A stretch of 64,000 bases of DNA. It comes from Leisingera sp. NJS204 (GTDB taxonomy: Bacteria; Pseudomonadota; Alphaproteobacteria; Rhodobacterales; Rhodobacteraceae). The stretch lies in the NCBI RefSeq assembly GCF_004123675.1, contig NZ_CP035417.1:2595501-2659500 (forward strand). Reading direction: 5' to 3'. The first letter of the stretch is position 1; each line of letters begins with the position of its first letter. Made by a program: the position numbers and the translations under genes. Below the pieces are notes generated by a model, which did no database searches, was not told the DNA's origin, and saw only the letters and a program-made list of their open reading frames with translations. Below, piece after piece: positions 53,811 through 63,549 of the stretch.

Positions 53811-56366
53811 ATGGCCAAAGACACGCCCCAGACCTTCTACCTGAAAGATTACACCCCTTTTGGATACGACGTTGAAAGCGTTCACCTGACCTTCCGCCTG
53901 TCGCCGGAAACCACCCGGGTTCTCAGCAAAATCCGCTTTGCGCCCAAGGCGGACGCGGCAGACAAGACATTCTTCCTGCACGGCGAAGACCTCCAGCTGA
54001 TCTCAGCCAAGATCGATGGCCAGGAAGTTGCGCCGGAAGTGACAGACAAAGGCCTCAGTTGCGACGTTCCCGGCGCCCCCTTCACCTGGGAAGCCGAGGT
54101 GGAGATCAACCCGGCCGGCAATACCGCGCTCGAAGGGCTTTATATGTCCAACCGCATGTATTGCACCCAGTGCGAGGCTGAGGGTTTCCGCAAGATCACT
54201 TACTACCCCGACCGCCCAGACGTGATGTCCACCTTCACCGTCCGGATTGAAGGCGACGAGCCGGTGATGCTGTCGAACGGCAACCCCATGGGCCAGGGCG
54301 AAGGTTGGGCTGAATGGCACGATCCCTGGCCGAAACCGGCCTATCTGTTTGCTCTGGTTGCGGGCGATCTGGTCAACCATCCCGGCCAATTCACCACCAA
54401 ATCCGGCAAAGAGGTGGAGCTGAACATCTGGGTCCGTCCCGGCCCTGATGAGGGCAAATGCGCCTTTGGCATGGAAGCACTGAAAAAGTCGATGACATGG
54501 GACGAGGAGGTCTATGACCTCGAATACGACCTGGAGCTGTTCAACATCGTCGCCGTGGACGACTTCAACATGGGTGCGATGGAGAACAAAGGGTTGAACA
54601 TTTTCAACTCCTCCTGCGTCCTGGCGTCCCCGGAAACCTCCACAGATGCAAATTTCGAACGTATTGAGGCGATTATCGCGCATGAGTATTTTCACAACTG
54701 GACCGGGAACCGCATCACCTGCCGCGACTGGTTCCAACTGTGCCTGAAGGAAGGTTTGACGGTCTTCCGCGACGCCCAGTTTACCTCCGACATGCGTTCG
54801 GAACCGGTCAAACGGATCGAGGATGTGATTACCCTGCGTGCCCGCCAATTCCCCGAGGACGGCGGCCCCTTGGCCCATCCGCCGCGCCCCGAGGAGTTCC
54901 AGGAGATCAACAACTTCTATACCGCCACCGTCTATGAGAAAGGCGCCGAGGTTATCGGCATGCTCAAGCGTCTGGTAGGGGATGAGAATTACTACAAGGC
55001 GCTGAAACTCTATTTTGAGCGCCACGACGGCCAAGCCTGTACCATCGAGGACTGGCTTCAGGTGTTCGAGGACGCCACCGGCCGCGACCTGCAGCAATTC
55101 AAACTGTGGTACAGTCAGGCAGGCACCCCGCGGGTGAAAGTGTCCGAGGAATACGCCGACGGCACCTATACCCTGACGCTTGAACAATCGACGCCGCCGA
55201 CGCCGGGCCAGCCGGACAAGGCGCCGCGGGTGATCCCGATGGCGGTGGGCCTGTTGTCCCCCAACGGCGACGAGGTCCGCGCGACAGAGGTGCTGGAGCT
55301 GACGGAAGCCAAGCAAAGCTTCACCTTCGACGGCCTCGCTGCCAAACCGGTGCCCTCGATCCTGCGCGAGTTTTCCGCCCCGGTGATCCTGGAGCGCGAC
55401 ACCACCAATGCCGAACGCGCCTTCCTGCTGGCCCATGACACCGACCCGTTCAACCGCTGGGAGGCAGGCAACGCGCTGGCCAAGGAGGTCCGCTTGGCGA
55501 TGGTGCTGGACGGTGCCGCGCCCGATGGCGCCTATCTGGATGCGCTGGAAAAACTGGTGCGCGATGACGATCAGGACCCTGCCTTCCGCGCCCTGGTGCT
55601 GTCGCCGCCCAGCCAGGCCGACATCGCCCAGACCCTGTTTGAACGCGGCTATACCCCCGATCCGCAGAAAATCTATGACGCGGCTGAGACCTTTACCCAA
55701 ACCCTGGCGCAGCAGCTGGAAACCAGCCTGCCCCGGCTTTATGCCGCCACCACAGTCGAAGGCCCTTATGCGCCGGACGCTGATAGCGCAGGCAAACGCG
55801 CCCTGAACGGCCGTATCCTGTCGCTGCTCACCCGTCTGGACGGCGGCGAACAGGCAGCGCGCCAATACGCAGCTGCGGATAACATGACCCAGCAATACAC
55901 CGCTCTCGCCGCGCTGATGAAGGCTGAAAAAGGCGATGCCCAATCCCAGGCCTTCTTTGATCAGTGGCAGGACGACCGGCTGGTGATGGACAAGTGGTTT
56001 GCCCTGCAGATCGCCTGCGCGGCGCCACAGAAAACCGCAGCCACCGCAGCCGCCCTGACCAATCATGCGCTGTTCGACATGAAAAACCCCAACCGCTTCC
56101 GCGCAGTCTTTGGCGCATTGGCGGGCAACCACGCGGGCTTCCATCACGCCAGCGGCGAGGCCTATGCCCTGCTGGCAGAGAACCTGATTGCATTGGATAA
56201 ACTGAACCCGCAGACCACTGCCCGCATGTGCGCCGCCTTCCAGACTTGGAAACGCTATGACGCCGGCCGCCAGTCGCTGATCCGCGCCCGGATGAGCCGC
56301 ATTGCCGGCGCGCCGGGTCTCAGCCGGGACACCAATGAGATGATCACCCGGATCCTGGATGCCTGA
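53811..56366 (+). CDS. pepN: Aminopeptidase N (M1 family)
   Basis: Zinc metallo-aminopeptidase removing N-terminal residues from peptides. It is 851 aa, close to E. coli PepN. The exopeptidase motif GAMENKG starts at residue 255, and the zinc motif HEYFHNWTGNR at 291 is followed by the third ligand in LKEGLTVFRD. N-terminal beta domain, catalytic domain and C-terminal helical bundle are all present. Cytoplasmic (no signal peptide). The stop overlaps the next gene by eight bases. Confidence 0.97.
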   Translation: MAKDTPQTFYLKDYTPFGYDVESVHLTFRLSPETTRVLSKIRFAPKADAADKTFFLHGEDLQLISAKIDGQEVAPEVTDKGLSCDVPGAPFTWEAEVEINPAGNTALEGLYMSNRMYCTQCEAEGFRKITYYPDRPDVMSTFTVRIEGDEPVMLSNGNPMGQGEGWAEWHDPWPKPAYLFALVAGDLVNHPGQFTTKSGKEVELNIWVRPGPDEGKCAFGMEALKKSMTWDEEVYDLEYDLELFNIVAVDDFNMGAMENKGLNIFNSSCVLASPETSTDANFERIEAIIAHEYFHNWTGNRITCRDWFQLCLKEGLTVFRDAQFTSDMRSEPVKRIEDVITLRARQFPEDGGPLAHPPRPEEFQEINNFYTATVYEKGAEVIGMLKRLVGDENYYKALKLYFERHDGQACTIEDWLQVFEDATGRDLQQFKLWYSQAGTPRVKVSEEYADGTYTLTLEQSTPPTPGQPDKAPRVIPMAVGLLSPNGDEVRATEVLELTEAKQSFTFDGLAAKPVPSILREFSAPVILERDTTNAERAFLLAHDTDPFNRWEAGNALAKEVRLAMVLDGAAPDGAYLDALEKLVRDDDQDPAFRALVLSPPSQADIAQTLFERGYTPDPQKIYDAAETFTQTLAQQLETSLPRLYAATTVEGPYAPDADSAGKRALNGRILSLLTRLDGGEQAARQYAAADNMTQQYTALAALMKAEKGDAQSQAFFDQWQDDRLVMDKWFALQIACAAPQKTAATAAALTNHALFDMKNPNRFRAVFGALAGNHAGFHHASGEAYALLAENLIALDKLNPQTTARMCAAFQTWKRYDAGRQSLIRARMSRIAGAPGLSRDTNEMITRILDA

Positions 56367-56817
56367 AACACCGGAAACACGCTCTCCGGCGGCGGATTAC
56401 AGCTTCTCGCGCCGGGGCCGCTCTCCCACGGCAATGCTGGCAACCGGCGGCTGGCTGGCGGCGCTGCTGGTGTTGTGGCTCTTGCTGGATGCGGCCGTTT
56501 GGCTGGTGATCCTGCTGGCCCTGCCGGTTGTTCCTGCGCTGCTGGACCTGATCCGCAACCCCCTGTCAGGCCTCATGTTTTCTGGAAACCAATTGGAATG
56601 GTTCACCGGAGGCCTGACCGGCAAGGCCGAGCTTGGAGAGATCGACCGCATGCGTTTTGACACCCGATGGGATTTCTCAGTCCGCGCCACATTGATCCTG
56701 CGCAACGGTAAACGCATCCGCTTGCCGCAAGAGGCCACCCCGCCGCACGCCGAAGCGGACGCCGCATTCCAGGCCCGCGGCATCAGGACCGAACGCCATC
56801 ATTTCACTGCGTTTTGA
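56359..56817 (+). CDS. Small membrane protein of unknown function
   Basis: A 152-aa protein with two adjacent hydrophobic helices at about 28-45 and 47-65. A C-terminal soluble domain follows (NQLEWFTGGLTGKAELGEIDRMRFDTRWDFSVRATLILRNGKRIRLPQE), which looks like a small beta-rich module. I do not recognise the family. It overlaps pepN by eight bases, so it is probably co-translated. Confidence 0.75.
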   Translation: MPETPETRSPAADYSFSRRGRSPTAMLATGGWLAALLVLWLLLDAAVWLVILLALPVVPALLDLIRNPLSGLMFSGNQLEWFTGGLTGKAELGEIDRMRFDTRWDFSVRATLILRNGKRIRLPQEATPPHAEADAAFQARGIRTERHHFTAF

Positions 56818-56977
56818 CGGCGCTGGTCTTGAACTTGCGCATCAGCTGCCATTGCCGCTGCCGCCACCCGCGATTGTTCCCATTGAGGCGTTAACTTCCC
56901 CAGTGCCGCCATCTTTGCGCCCCAATGCCTGACGACATTGGGAGCAACGATAAGCTGCCACTCATCAGGAAGCGCAA

Positions 56978-58276
56978 ATGCTCACAACCTCACGACAGGC
57001 ACGGGATTTTCTGTCCCGCATTTCAGGTCTGGTTTCCGACCGCTCCAAGCCTGCCGCCACTTCTGTTCCTGTTCCTGTTTCGTCCCTGGTCCCTGCCCCG
57101 GCAGAGGAACTGCTGAACCGCCGCCTGGAAGACAGCCTGTCGATCCCGGTCAGCCGCGAACAGGGTGATCCGGATTGCATCCAGGCCCAGGACCGCGGCC
57201 AGTTTCTGGCCCGTCAGGAGCGCTGGGACGAACTGTCCCGGCAAATCGGTGAAGCAGATCAATCCCGCGCCGCCGCACGCTGCGGACTGCCGCTGGCCGA
57301 CCTCATCGCCTATGGTGCCCGGGCTGATGTTGTGAACGCAACCGAAGATGCGCTGACGGAAAACCCGGATGTCTGCAACCGCACATTGATCCGCGGCCTG
57401 ATGGCGTTTGAAGCGTTGCGGGCCGAGAACCGCCACGACCCCTATCTGACAGCGCTGGTCGCCCTTGCCCATATCGACATCGGCTGGGCCTGGCGCGGAT
57501 CTGAGGGACCCATTGCAGCCCCGCCGGCGAACCAGCGCCGCTGCGCCGCCCATTTCGACCGTGCCGCGGCCTTGCTGGATCCAATCGCAAACGATTGCCA
57601 GGACAGCCCGTTCCTGAAAGCCGCACACTGCGCACTGTTTGCCGGCCGCAATGCCGGGACGCTGCGGGTGGCCGATGAATTCGCCGCGCTGATCGATCTC
57701 GCTCCCGGCAACCACCGCCACATGCGCACACTCGGCACCCATATGCTGCCGCGCCGGTCCGGCTCCTATGCGGCCCTCGAACTGGAGGCCCGCCGCACCG
57801 CCTCGCGCACCGCTGAAACCTGGGGGGCCGGCGGCTACGCTTGGGTCTATTTCGACGCCATTGCCATCGACGATCAGGCCTGCGCCCGTGTTGACTCCCG
57901 GCTCTTCCTCGACGGGCTGAAGGACATCGTCAATGCCAACCCCGCGCAGGAAATGATCAACCTGCTGGCCGCCTATTGCACGGTTTCCCTGCGCAAGGGT
58001 CTGGGGCAAAACCTGCAAGCCGACCTGCCTCGGCTGAAGATTGCCGAGGCTGCAAACTGGCTGATCCGCGATCACCTGACGGAACTGCATCCGCTGGTCT
58101 GGGCGCATGCCGCCGAAGGCTTTGACAACAGCGCCCGCATCCGCTCTGTCAGCCGCTTTGCCGCCCGTGGCCATGCCGGCGCGCTTGCGGCCATCGCCGG
58201 GCAATTCCGCGAAGAGATCGAAGGCGGGCAACAAATCGCCTTTACCGGCCGGGGCCTGCAAGTCAGCCCGGCGTAA
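56978..58276 (+). CDS. Hypothetical protein, 432 aa
   Basis: No recognised family. No signal peptide or membrane segment; the N-terminal 15-45 stretch is a Pro/Val-rich linker (PVPVPVSSLVPAP), and the rest is rich in alanine-helix-forming residues with regular spacing (e.g. ALVALAHIDIGWAWRG, CAAHFDRAAALLDPIAND, KAAHCALFAGRNAG), which could be TPR-like repeats. It is convergent with tex, sharing a bidirectional hairpin. Composition is like that of neighbours, so it appears to be a native gene. Confidence 0.75.
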   Translation: MLTTSRQARDFLSRISGLVSDRSKPAATSVPVPVSSLVPAPAEELLNRRLEDSLSIPVSREQGDPDCIQAQDRGQFLARQERWDELSRQIGEADQSRAAARCGLPLADLIAYGARADVVNATEDALTENPDVCNRTLIRGLMAFEALRAENRHDPYLTALVALAHIDIGWAWRGSEGPIAAPPANQRRCAAHFDRAAALLDPIANDCQDSPFLKAAHCALFAGRNAGTLRVADEFAALIDLAPGNHRHMRTLGTHMLPRRSGSYAALELEARRTASRTAETWGAGGYAWVYFDAIAIDDQACARVDSRLFLDGLKDIVNANPAQEMINLLAAYCTVSLRKGLGQNLQADLPRLKIAEAANWLIRDHLTELHPLVWAHAAEGFDNSARIRSVSRFAARGHAGALAAIAGQFREEIEGGQQIAFTGRGLQVSPA

Positions 58277-58294
58277 CTGGCCGGTATCAAGGAA

Positions 58295-58318
58295 AAAGCG
58301 GGGCCATGGCCCCGCTTT
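58295..58318. terminator. Bidirectional intrinsic terminator
   Basis: AAAGCGGGGCC (58295-58305) pairs perfectly with GGCCCCGCTTT (58308-58318) around an AT centre. The run of A to the left gives T-runs on the minus strand. It serves the convergent hypothetical gene and tex. Confidence 0.85.
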
Positions 58319-58319
58319 G

Positions 58320-60665
58320 CTAAGTTTTCTTGAAGGCATCCATCAGCGCCGCGCCCAGCGCGCCTGTGCCCTGCCCCTTGCCTTGGCTGCCCTTGGGGCT
58401 GGCAGAGGTTTTGCCTTTTGCGCCGGCAGGCATGCCGCCCCGCCGCGGCCCCGCGCCCTTGGACGGACCGCGCGCGCTGCGGTCCTCCTTGGCCGAAGCA
58501 CCGCCATCCTTGCGCATGGTCAATCCAATCCGTTTGCGCGGCACATCGACTTCGGTGACCGTCACCTTGACCACCTGGCCGGTCTTCACAACCTCATGCG
58601 GGTCCTTCACAAAACGGTCCGCCAACTGGCTGACATGCACCAGCCCGTCCTGATGCACGCCAATGTCCACAAAGGCGCCAAAGGCTGCCACATTTGTCAC
58701 CGTGCCTTCAAGCACCATGCCCGGTTTCAGGTCGGTGATCTGCTCCACCCCGTCTTTGAAGGACGCCGTCACAAAAGAAGGACGCGGGTCGCGGCCCGGC
58801 TTTTCCAGCTCCTGCAAAATGTCCCGCACGGTGGGCAGACCGAAACTGTCGCTGACAAAATCCTCTGCCCGCAGCCCTTTCAAGGCGGTCTCATCGCCCA
58901 TGATCTGGCGGATGTCGCGCCCGCAGGCCGCAACCACCCTGCGCGCCACATCATAGGCCTCGGGGTGAACCGAGGACGCATCCAGCGGTTCCTTGCCATC
59001 GCGGATGCGCAGGAAGCCCGCACATTGCTCAAACGCCTTGGGGCCCAGCCGCGCCACCTTCAGCAGCTCCTTACGGGACATAAACGCACCATTCACATCG
59101 CGGTGCGCCACAATCGCCTCCGCCAAGCCGGGGCCAAGACCCGAGACATGCGCCAGCAGCGGCGCCGATGCCATGTTGAGATCCACACCCACCCCGTTCA
59201 CCACATCCTCGATCACCGCCTCCAGCGATTTCGAAAGTTTGTGCTGGTCCACATCGTGCTGATACTGGCCCACACCGATGCTTTTGGGTTCGATCTTCAC
59301 CAGTTCCGCCAGCGGGTCCTGCAGGCGCCGCGCAATCGACACCGCGCCGCGCAAACTCACGTCCAGATCCGGGAATTCCCGCGCTGCCAGCTCGGACGCG
59401 GAATAGACCGATGCGCCAGCCTCAGACACCACCACCTTGGTCGGCGCCTTCACTTTCGCGGGCAGATGGTTCAGCACCTCCGCCACCATCCGCTCAGTCT
59501 CGCGGCTGGCAGTGCCGTTGCCAATGGCGATCAGCTCGACGCCATGCTCGGCGATCAGTTTCACAATCGATACCTGCGCGCCGCGCAGATCATTCTTTGG
59601 CTGAAACGGGTACAGCGTCTCGGTGGCCACCAGTTTGCCCGTAGCATCAACCACCGCCGCCTTGACGCCGGTGCGGATGCCCGGGTCCAACCCGAGGGTC
59701 GGCCGCGCACCGGCTGGCGCCGCAAACAGCAAGTCCTTCAGGTTGCGTGCAAACACCTGAATGGCATCCTCCTGCGCCCGTCCCCGCAGATCGCCCATCA
59801 GTTCCAGCATCATCGACAGGCTCAGCTTCACCCGCCAGGTCCAGCCTGCCACCTTGCGCAGCCAGATATCCCCCGGACCATTGCCGCCCGCGCCCAGCTC
59901 CGCTGCGACCATCGCCTCGGCCCTGGCCGCGCCTTCCTCCGGCTCCGGCCCCACATCCAGCGTCAGCACGCCTTCATTTGAGCCGCGCAGCATCGCCAGT
60001 GCCCGGTGTGACGGAACGTCCGCCCAGCGCTCGGTATGGGCAAAATAGTCCGAAAACTTGGCGCCTTCCTGTTCCTTGCCTTCGATCACCTTGGCTGTGA
60101 GCACCGCCTCCCGCTGCAGGAACTCCCGCAACCGCCCCAGCAGATGCGCCTTTTCCGTCAGACGCTCGGTCAGAATGTCCCGCGCCCCGTTCAGCGCATC
60201 CTTCACCGTTGCCACCGTCCCGGTCACATACCCGCCGGCCAGCTGTTCCGGGTCAGCACTCCGATCTGCCAGAATGGCATCGGCCAGCGGCTCCAGCCCG
60301 TTTTCGCGCGCAATCATTGCCTTGGTGCGCCGCTTGGGCTTGTAAGGCAGATAGATGTCTTCCAGCTGCGCCTTGGTCTCGGCCTTGGCAATTGAGGCCG
60401 CCAGATCTTCGGTCAGCTTATCCTGCCCCTTGATCGTGTCGAAGATAGCAGCCCGCCGCTTTTCCAGCTCGCGCAGATATTCCAGCCGCTCCGCCAAGGT
60501 GCGCAGCTGGGTATCATCCAACCCGCCCGTCGCCTCTTTCCGGTAGCGCGCGACAAAGGGCACCGTCGCGCCCTCGTCCAGCAGCGAAACCGCGGCGTTC
60601 ACCTGTTTCGATGCGGCGCCGATTTCTGCGGCGATTGTCTGGCTGATGCGGGCGGATGTGTCCAA
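58320..60665 (-). CDS. tex: Tex-family RNA-binding transcription accessory protein
   Basis: A 781-aa nucleic-acid-binding protein that affects transcription and stress tolerance. The N-terminal helical region includes [24 protein letters not shown], then a YqgF/RNase H-like domain ([16 protein letters not shown] near 325), helix-hairpin-helix motifs ([17 protein letters not shown]) and an S1 domain ([31 protein letters not shown]). A basic low-complexity tail follows. TTG at 60665 is chosen because AGGAGG lies six bases upstream; there is no suitable ATG. Divergent from gatB. Confidence 0.93.
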   Translation of the reverse strand: MDTSARISQTIAAEIGAASKQVNAAVSLLDEGATVPFVARYRKEATGGLDDTQLRTLAERLEYLRELEKRRAAIFDTIKGQDKLTEDLAASIAKAETKAQLEDIYLPYKPKRRTKAMIARENGLEPLADAILADRSADPEQLAGGYVTGTVATVKDALNGARDILTERLTEKAHLLGRLREFLQREAVLTAKVIEGKEQEGAKFSDYFAHTERWADVPSHRALAMLRGSNEGVLTLDVGPEPEEGAARAEAMVAAELGAGGNGPGDIWLRKVAGWTWRVKLSLSMMLELMGDLRGRAQEDAIQVFARNLKDLLFAAPAGARPTLGLDPGIRTGVKAAVVDATGKLVATETLYPFQPKNDLRGAQVSIVKLIAEHGVELIAIGNGTASRETERMVAEVLNHLPAKVKAPTKVVVSEAGASVYSASELAAREFPDLDVSLRGAVSIARRLQDPLAELVKIEPKSIGVGQYQHDVDQHKLSKSLEAVIEDVVNGVGVDLNMASAPLLAHVSGLGPGLAEAIVAHRDVNGAFMSRKELLKVARLGPKAFEQCAGFLRIRDGKEPLDASSVHPEAYDVARRVVAACGRDIRQIMGDETALKGLRAEDFVSDSFGLPTVRDILQELEKPGRDPRPSFVTASFKDGVEQITDLKPGMVLEGTVTNVAAFGAFVDIGVHQDGLVHVSQLADRFVKDPHEVVKTGQVVKVTVTEVDVPRKRIGLTMRKDGGASAKEDRSARGPSKGAGPRRGGMPAGAKGKTSASPKGSQGKGQGTGALGAALMDAFKKT

Positions 60666-60940
60666 TGCGGCCTCCTGAAATTCTGCTCGGGCATCTTTCT
60701 TAGCCGCGCTGGCGGGCACCGCCAAGCGAATGTTTCGCCCCCGGCGGAGGGCCGCACCCAAACCTTAGAGGCTGCGAACGCGCCCTCCCCTTTGCCGGAG
60801 GCAAACCTGCGGTTTGACGGGAGCAGCGGGCGCGGCCCGGTCTTTTAGCCCGCACCAAGTGCCCATTGCCCCCTTGCCCCTGCCCGCCAGCGGGCCTAGA
60901 ACGCTTGCCAACATCGGACATTCGGATACGGCGGAAAACC
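60666..60940. other. Intergenic region between tex and gatB
   Basis: 275 bases between divergent genes, GC-rich, with several short inverted repeats (for example GCGCGCC-like and GGTTTG/CAAACC stretches) but no gene, RNA or confident promoter that I can name. Confidence 0.5.
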
Positions 60941-62452
60941 ATGCTCGACCTGACATATGAACTCCCCAAGCCCAAGGTGATCGCGGGCGCCAAGCATGAC
61001 TGGGAACTGGTCATCGGCATGGAGGTGCATGCCCAGGTCAGCTCCAAGTCCAAGCTGTTCTCCGGCGCCTCCACCAAATTCGGCGCCGAGCCGAACTCCA
61101 ATGTGGCCTTTGTGGACGCAGCAATGCCCGGCATGCTGCCCGTGATCAACGAATACTGCATTGAACAGGCGGTGCGCACCGGGCTGGGCCTGAAGGCGGA
61201 TATCAACCTGTGGTCGGCCTTTGACCGCAAGAATTACTTCTACCCCGACCTGCCGCAGGGCTACCAGATTTCACAGCTCTACCACCCCATTGTGGGTGAG
61301 GGCGAAGTGCTGGTGGAACTGGGCGACGGCACCGCACGCAACGTGCGGGTCGAGCGCATCCACATGGAGCAGGACGCGGGCAAATCGATCCACGACATGG
61401 ATCCCAACATGTCCTTTGTCGACCTGAACCGGACCGGCGTCTGCCTGATGGAGATCGTGTCGCGCCCCGACATCCGCGGGCCGGAAGAAGCCGCCGCCTA
61501 TATCGCCAAGCTGCGCCAGATCATGCAGTATCTGGGCACCTGCGACGGCAACATGCAGAACGGTAATCTGCGCGCCGACGTGAACGTTTCGGTCTGCTTG
61601 CCGGGCCAGTACGAGAAGTACCAGGAAACCCAGGATTTCGATCATCTCGGCACCCGCTGCGAGATCAAGAACATGAACTCCATGCGCTTCATCCAGCAGG
61701 CCATCGAAGTCGAGGCCCGCCGCCAGATCGCCATCATCGAAGCGGGTGGCAAGATCGACCAGGAAACCCGCCTGTATGATCCGGACAAGGGCGAAACCCG
61801 CTCCATGCGGTCCAAGGAAGAAGCGCATGATTACCGCTATTTCCCCGACCCCGACCTGCTGCCGCTGGAGATCGAACAAGCCTGGGTCGATGACATCGCC
61901 GCCAATCTGCCGGAACTGCCGGACGAGAAAAAGGCGCGTTTCATCAAAGACTTCGGACTTAGCGACTATGACGCCTCGGTGCTGACCGCCGAGGTCGAGG
62001 CCGCGGCCTACTTTGAAGAAACCGCCAATGGCCGCAACGGCAAGCTGGCTGCCAACTGGGTGATCAACGAACTGTTCGGCCGCCTTAAGAAAGAAGATCA
62101 CGCCATCAGCGATTCGCCGGTTTCCCCGGCGCAGCTCGGCGGTATCATTGATCTGATTTCCTCGGACGCCATCTCGGGCAAGATCGCCAAGGACCTGTTC
62201 GAGATCGTCTATACCGAAGGTGGCGACCCTGCGCAGATCGTCGAAGAGCGCGGCATGAAGCAGGTGACCGACACCGGCGCCATCGAAACCGCCCTGGACG
62301 AAATCATCGCCGCCAACCCGGCGCAGGTGGAAAAGGCCAAGGTGAACCCGAAACTGGCAGGCTGGTTTGTCGGCCAGGTGATGAAAGCCACCGGCGGCAA
62401 GGCCAACCCGGCTGCCGTGAACAAGCTGGTGGCCCAGAAACTGGGCGGCTGA
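60941..62452 (+). CDS. gatB: Aspartyl/glutamyl-tRNA amidotransferase subunit B
   Basis: Kinase-like subunit of GatCAB, converting Glu-tRNA(Gln) and Asp-tRNA(Asn) to their amides. It is 503 aa. [24 protein letters not shown] at 20-43, the zinc/ATP region around [32 protein letters not shown], and the C-terminal GatB/YqeY domain ending [22 protein letters not shown] are seen. Start at 60941 (MLDLTYE) is used; the longer in-frame form lies in non-conserved DNA. An intrinsic terminator follows. Confidence 0.97.
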   Translation: MLDLTYELPKPKVIAGAKHDWELVIGMEVHAQVSSKSKLFSGASTKFGAEPNSNVAFVDAAMPGMLPVINEYCIEQAVRTGLGLKADINLWSAFDRKNYFYPDLPQGYQISQLYHPIVGEGEVLVELGDGTARNVRVERIHMEQDAGKSIHDMDPNMSFVDLNRTGVCLMEIVSRPDIRGPEEAAAYIAKLRQIMQYLGTCDGNMQNGNLRADVNVSVCLPGQYEKYQETQDFDHLGTRCEIKNMNSMRFIQQAIEVEARRQIAIIEAGGKIDQETRLYDPDKGETRSMRSKEEAHDYRYFPDPDLLPLEIEQAWVDDIAANLPELPDEKKARFIKDFGLSDYDASVLTAEVEAAAYFEETANGRNGKLAANWVINELFGRLKKEDHAISDSPVSPAQLGGIIDLISSDAISGKIAKDLFEIVYTEGGDPAQIVEERGMKQVTDTGAIETALDEIIAANPAQVEKAKVNPKLAGWFVGQVMKATGGKANPAAVNKLVAQKLGG

Positions 62453-62478
62453 CCGCTTTCGGACGCAGTTTTTAAGAG

Positions 62479-62504
62479 GGGCGCCGCCGGCGCCCTTTTT
62501 GTTT
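62479..62504 (+). terminator. Rho-independent terminator after gatB
   Basis: GGGCGCC (62479-62485) and GGCGCCC (62489-62495) form a perfect stem around GCC, followed by TTTTTGTTT. 27 bases after the gatB stop. Confidence 0.9.
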
Positions 62505-62669
62505 GCCCCGGCGGGGTCTGAACAGACACCACTGGGCGGCTTCACGGCCTTCCGCCAGCGCATCCACGATTGCGTTCCGGCAGGCCGCCCCCGGTCATCA
62601 AGCCAATTACCTGTCTTGGCCCGCTCCAAATTGCTTGCTACAAGCCCTCAAGCAGGAAGAGTAAAGCAA

Positions 62670-63167
62670 ATGCAAGCCTACGAATACAAAGTTGTCCCCG
62701 CCCCGGCCAAGGGCACCAAGGCGAAAGGGGTCAAGACTCCGGAGGCGCGCTTTGCCAATTCGGTTGAGAGTCTGCTGAATGAGATGGCTGCCGGCGGCTG
62801 GGAATTCCAGCGCGCCGAACTGCTGCCAAGCGAGGAGCGGTCCGGCCTTACAGGCTCCACCACCAACTGGCGCAATGTGATGGTTTTCCGCCGGGCGCTG
62901 GCCGCGGATCAGCCGGCAGAATTGCCGGCACCAGGCCGCAAGGAACCCGCTGCCCCCTCAGTCGAGTTCCGCCATTCCGAGCCGCACACACCGCCGCTCA
63001 CCGCGGCGGCCGGCGATCCGGAGGCGCCGCCAGAGGCAACCCAGGTGCCCGGTCCGGGCGCCGCCAGGATGCAGTCGGATGATGGTGTCGAGGAACTCAG
63101 TCCGGTTGCCGGCATGACTGCCGCGCTGAAGAAACGCGCCGAACAGAAAGGCGACGGGGAGGACTGA
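62670..63167 (+). CDS. DUF4177-like protein
   Basis: A 165-aa protein. The N-terminal domain (MQAYEYKVVPAPAKG..., SLLNEMAAGGWEFQRAELLPSEE, MVFRR) fits the short alpha/beta DUF4177 fold. The remainder is a disordered Pro/Ala/Glu-rich tail. ATG at 62670 has an AGGAAGAG site. No function known; it is separated from gatB by a terminator and so has its own promoter. Confidence 0.75.
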   Translation: MQAYEYKVVPAPAKGTKAKGVKTPEARFANSVESLLNEMAAGGWEFQRAELLPSEERSGLTGSTTNWRNVMVFRRALAADQPAELPAPGRKEPAAPSVEFRHSEPHTPPLTAAAGDPEAPPEATQVPGPGAARMQSDDGVEELSPVAGMTAALKKRAEQKGDGED

Positions 63168-63186
63168 TCCTCCCGCGCCCGGGTGC

Positions 63187-63441
63187 CTAGACCCCGATAT
63201 CCAGCGCCAGTGCGTGAATGCGCGGCACAATACCCCCCAGCGCCTTATGCACGGCGCGGTGCTGCGCCACCCGGTTCATACCCTCGAACGCTCCGGCGCG
63301 GATCATCACTGCAAAATGGCTCTCGCCCGAGCCATCGTCGCCTGCATGGCCTGCATGTTTATGGCTTTCGTTCACCACCTCCAGCGCGCTGGGGGCAAAG
63401 GCCGCCTGCAGCGCTGCTTCCATCTCTTTCTTCACGTTCAT
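63187..63441 (-). CDS. BolA family protein
   Basis: An 84-aa BolA-like protein, a partner of monothiol glutaredoxins in iron-sulfur handling and stress response. The conserved ESHKHAGHAG...ESHFAVMI and VAQHRAVHKALGGIVPRIHALALD (helix-turn-helix-like signature with the Fe-S-ligating His) are clear. Divergent from the J-domain gene, 108 bases apart. Confidence 0.93.
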   Translation of the reverse strand: MNVKKEMEAALQAAFAPSALEVVNESHKHAGHAGDDGSGESHFAVMIRAGAFEGMNRVAQHRAVHKALGGIVPRIHALALDIGV

Positions 63442-63549
63442 TTTCCGCTCATCCCCATAATTTTTTCGGCGCGCCCCCTTCTATCTGGCGCACCTTAGAC
63501 TAAACTGCTGCCTCCGAGTCGAACAGATGCGTCTAGAAGGTGCGCCCCC

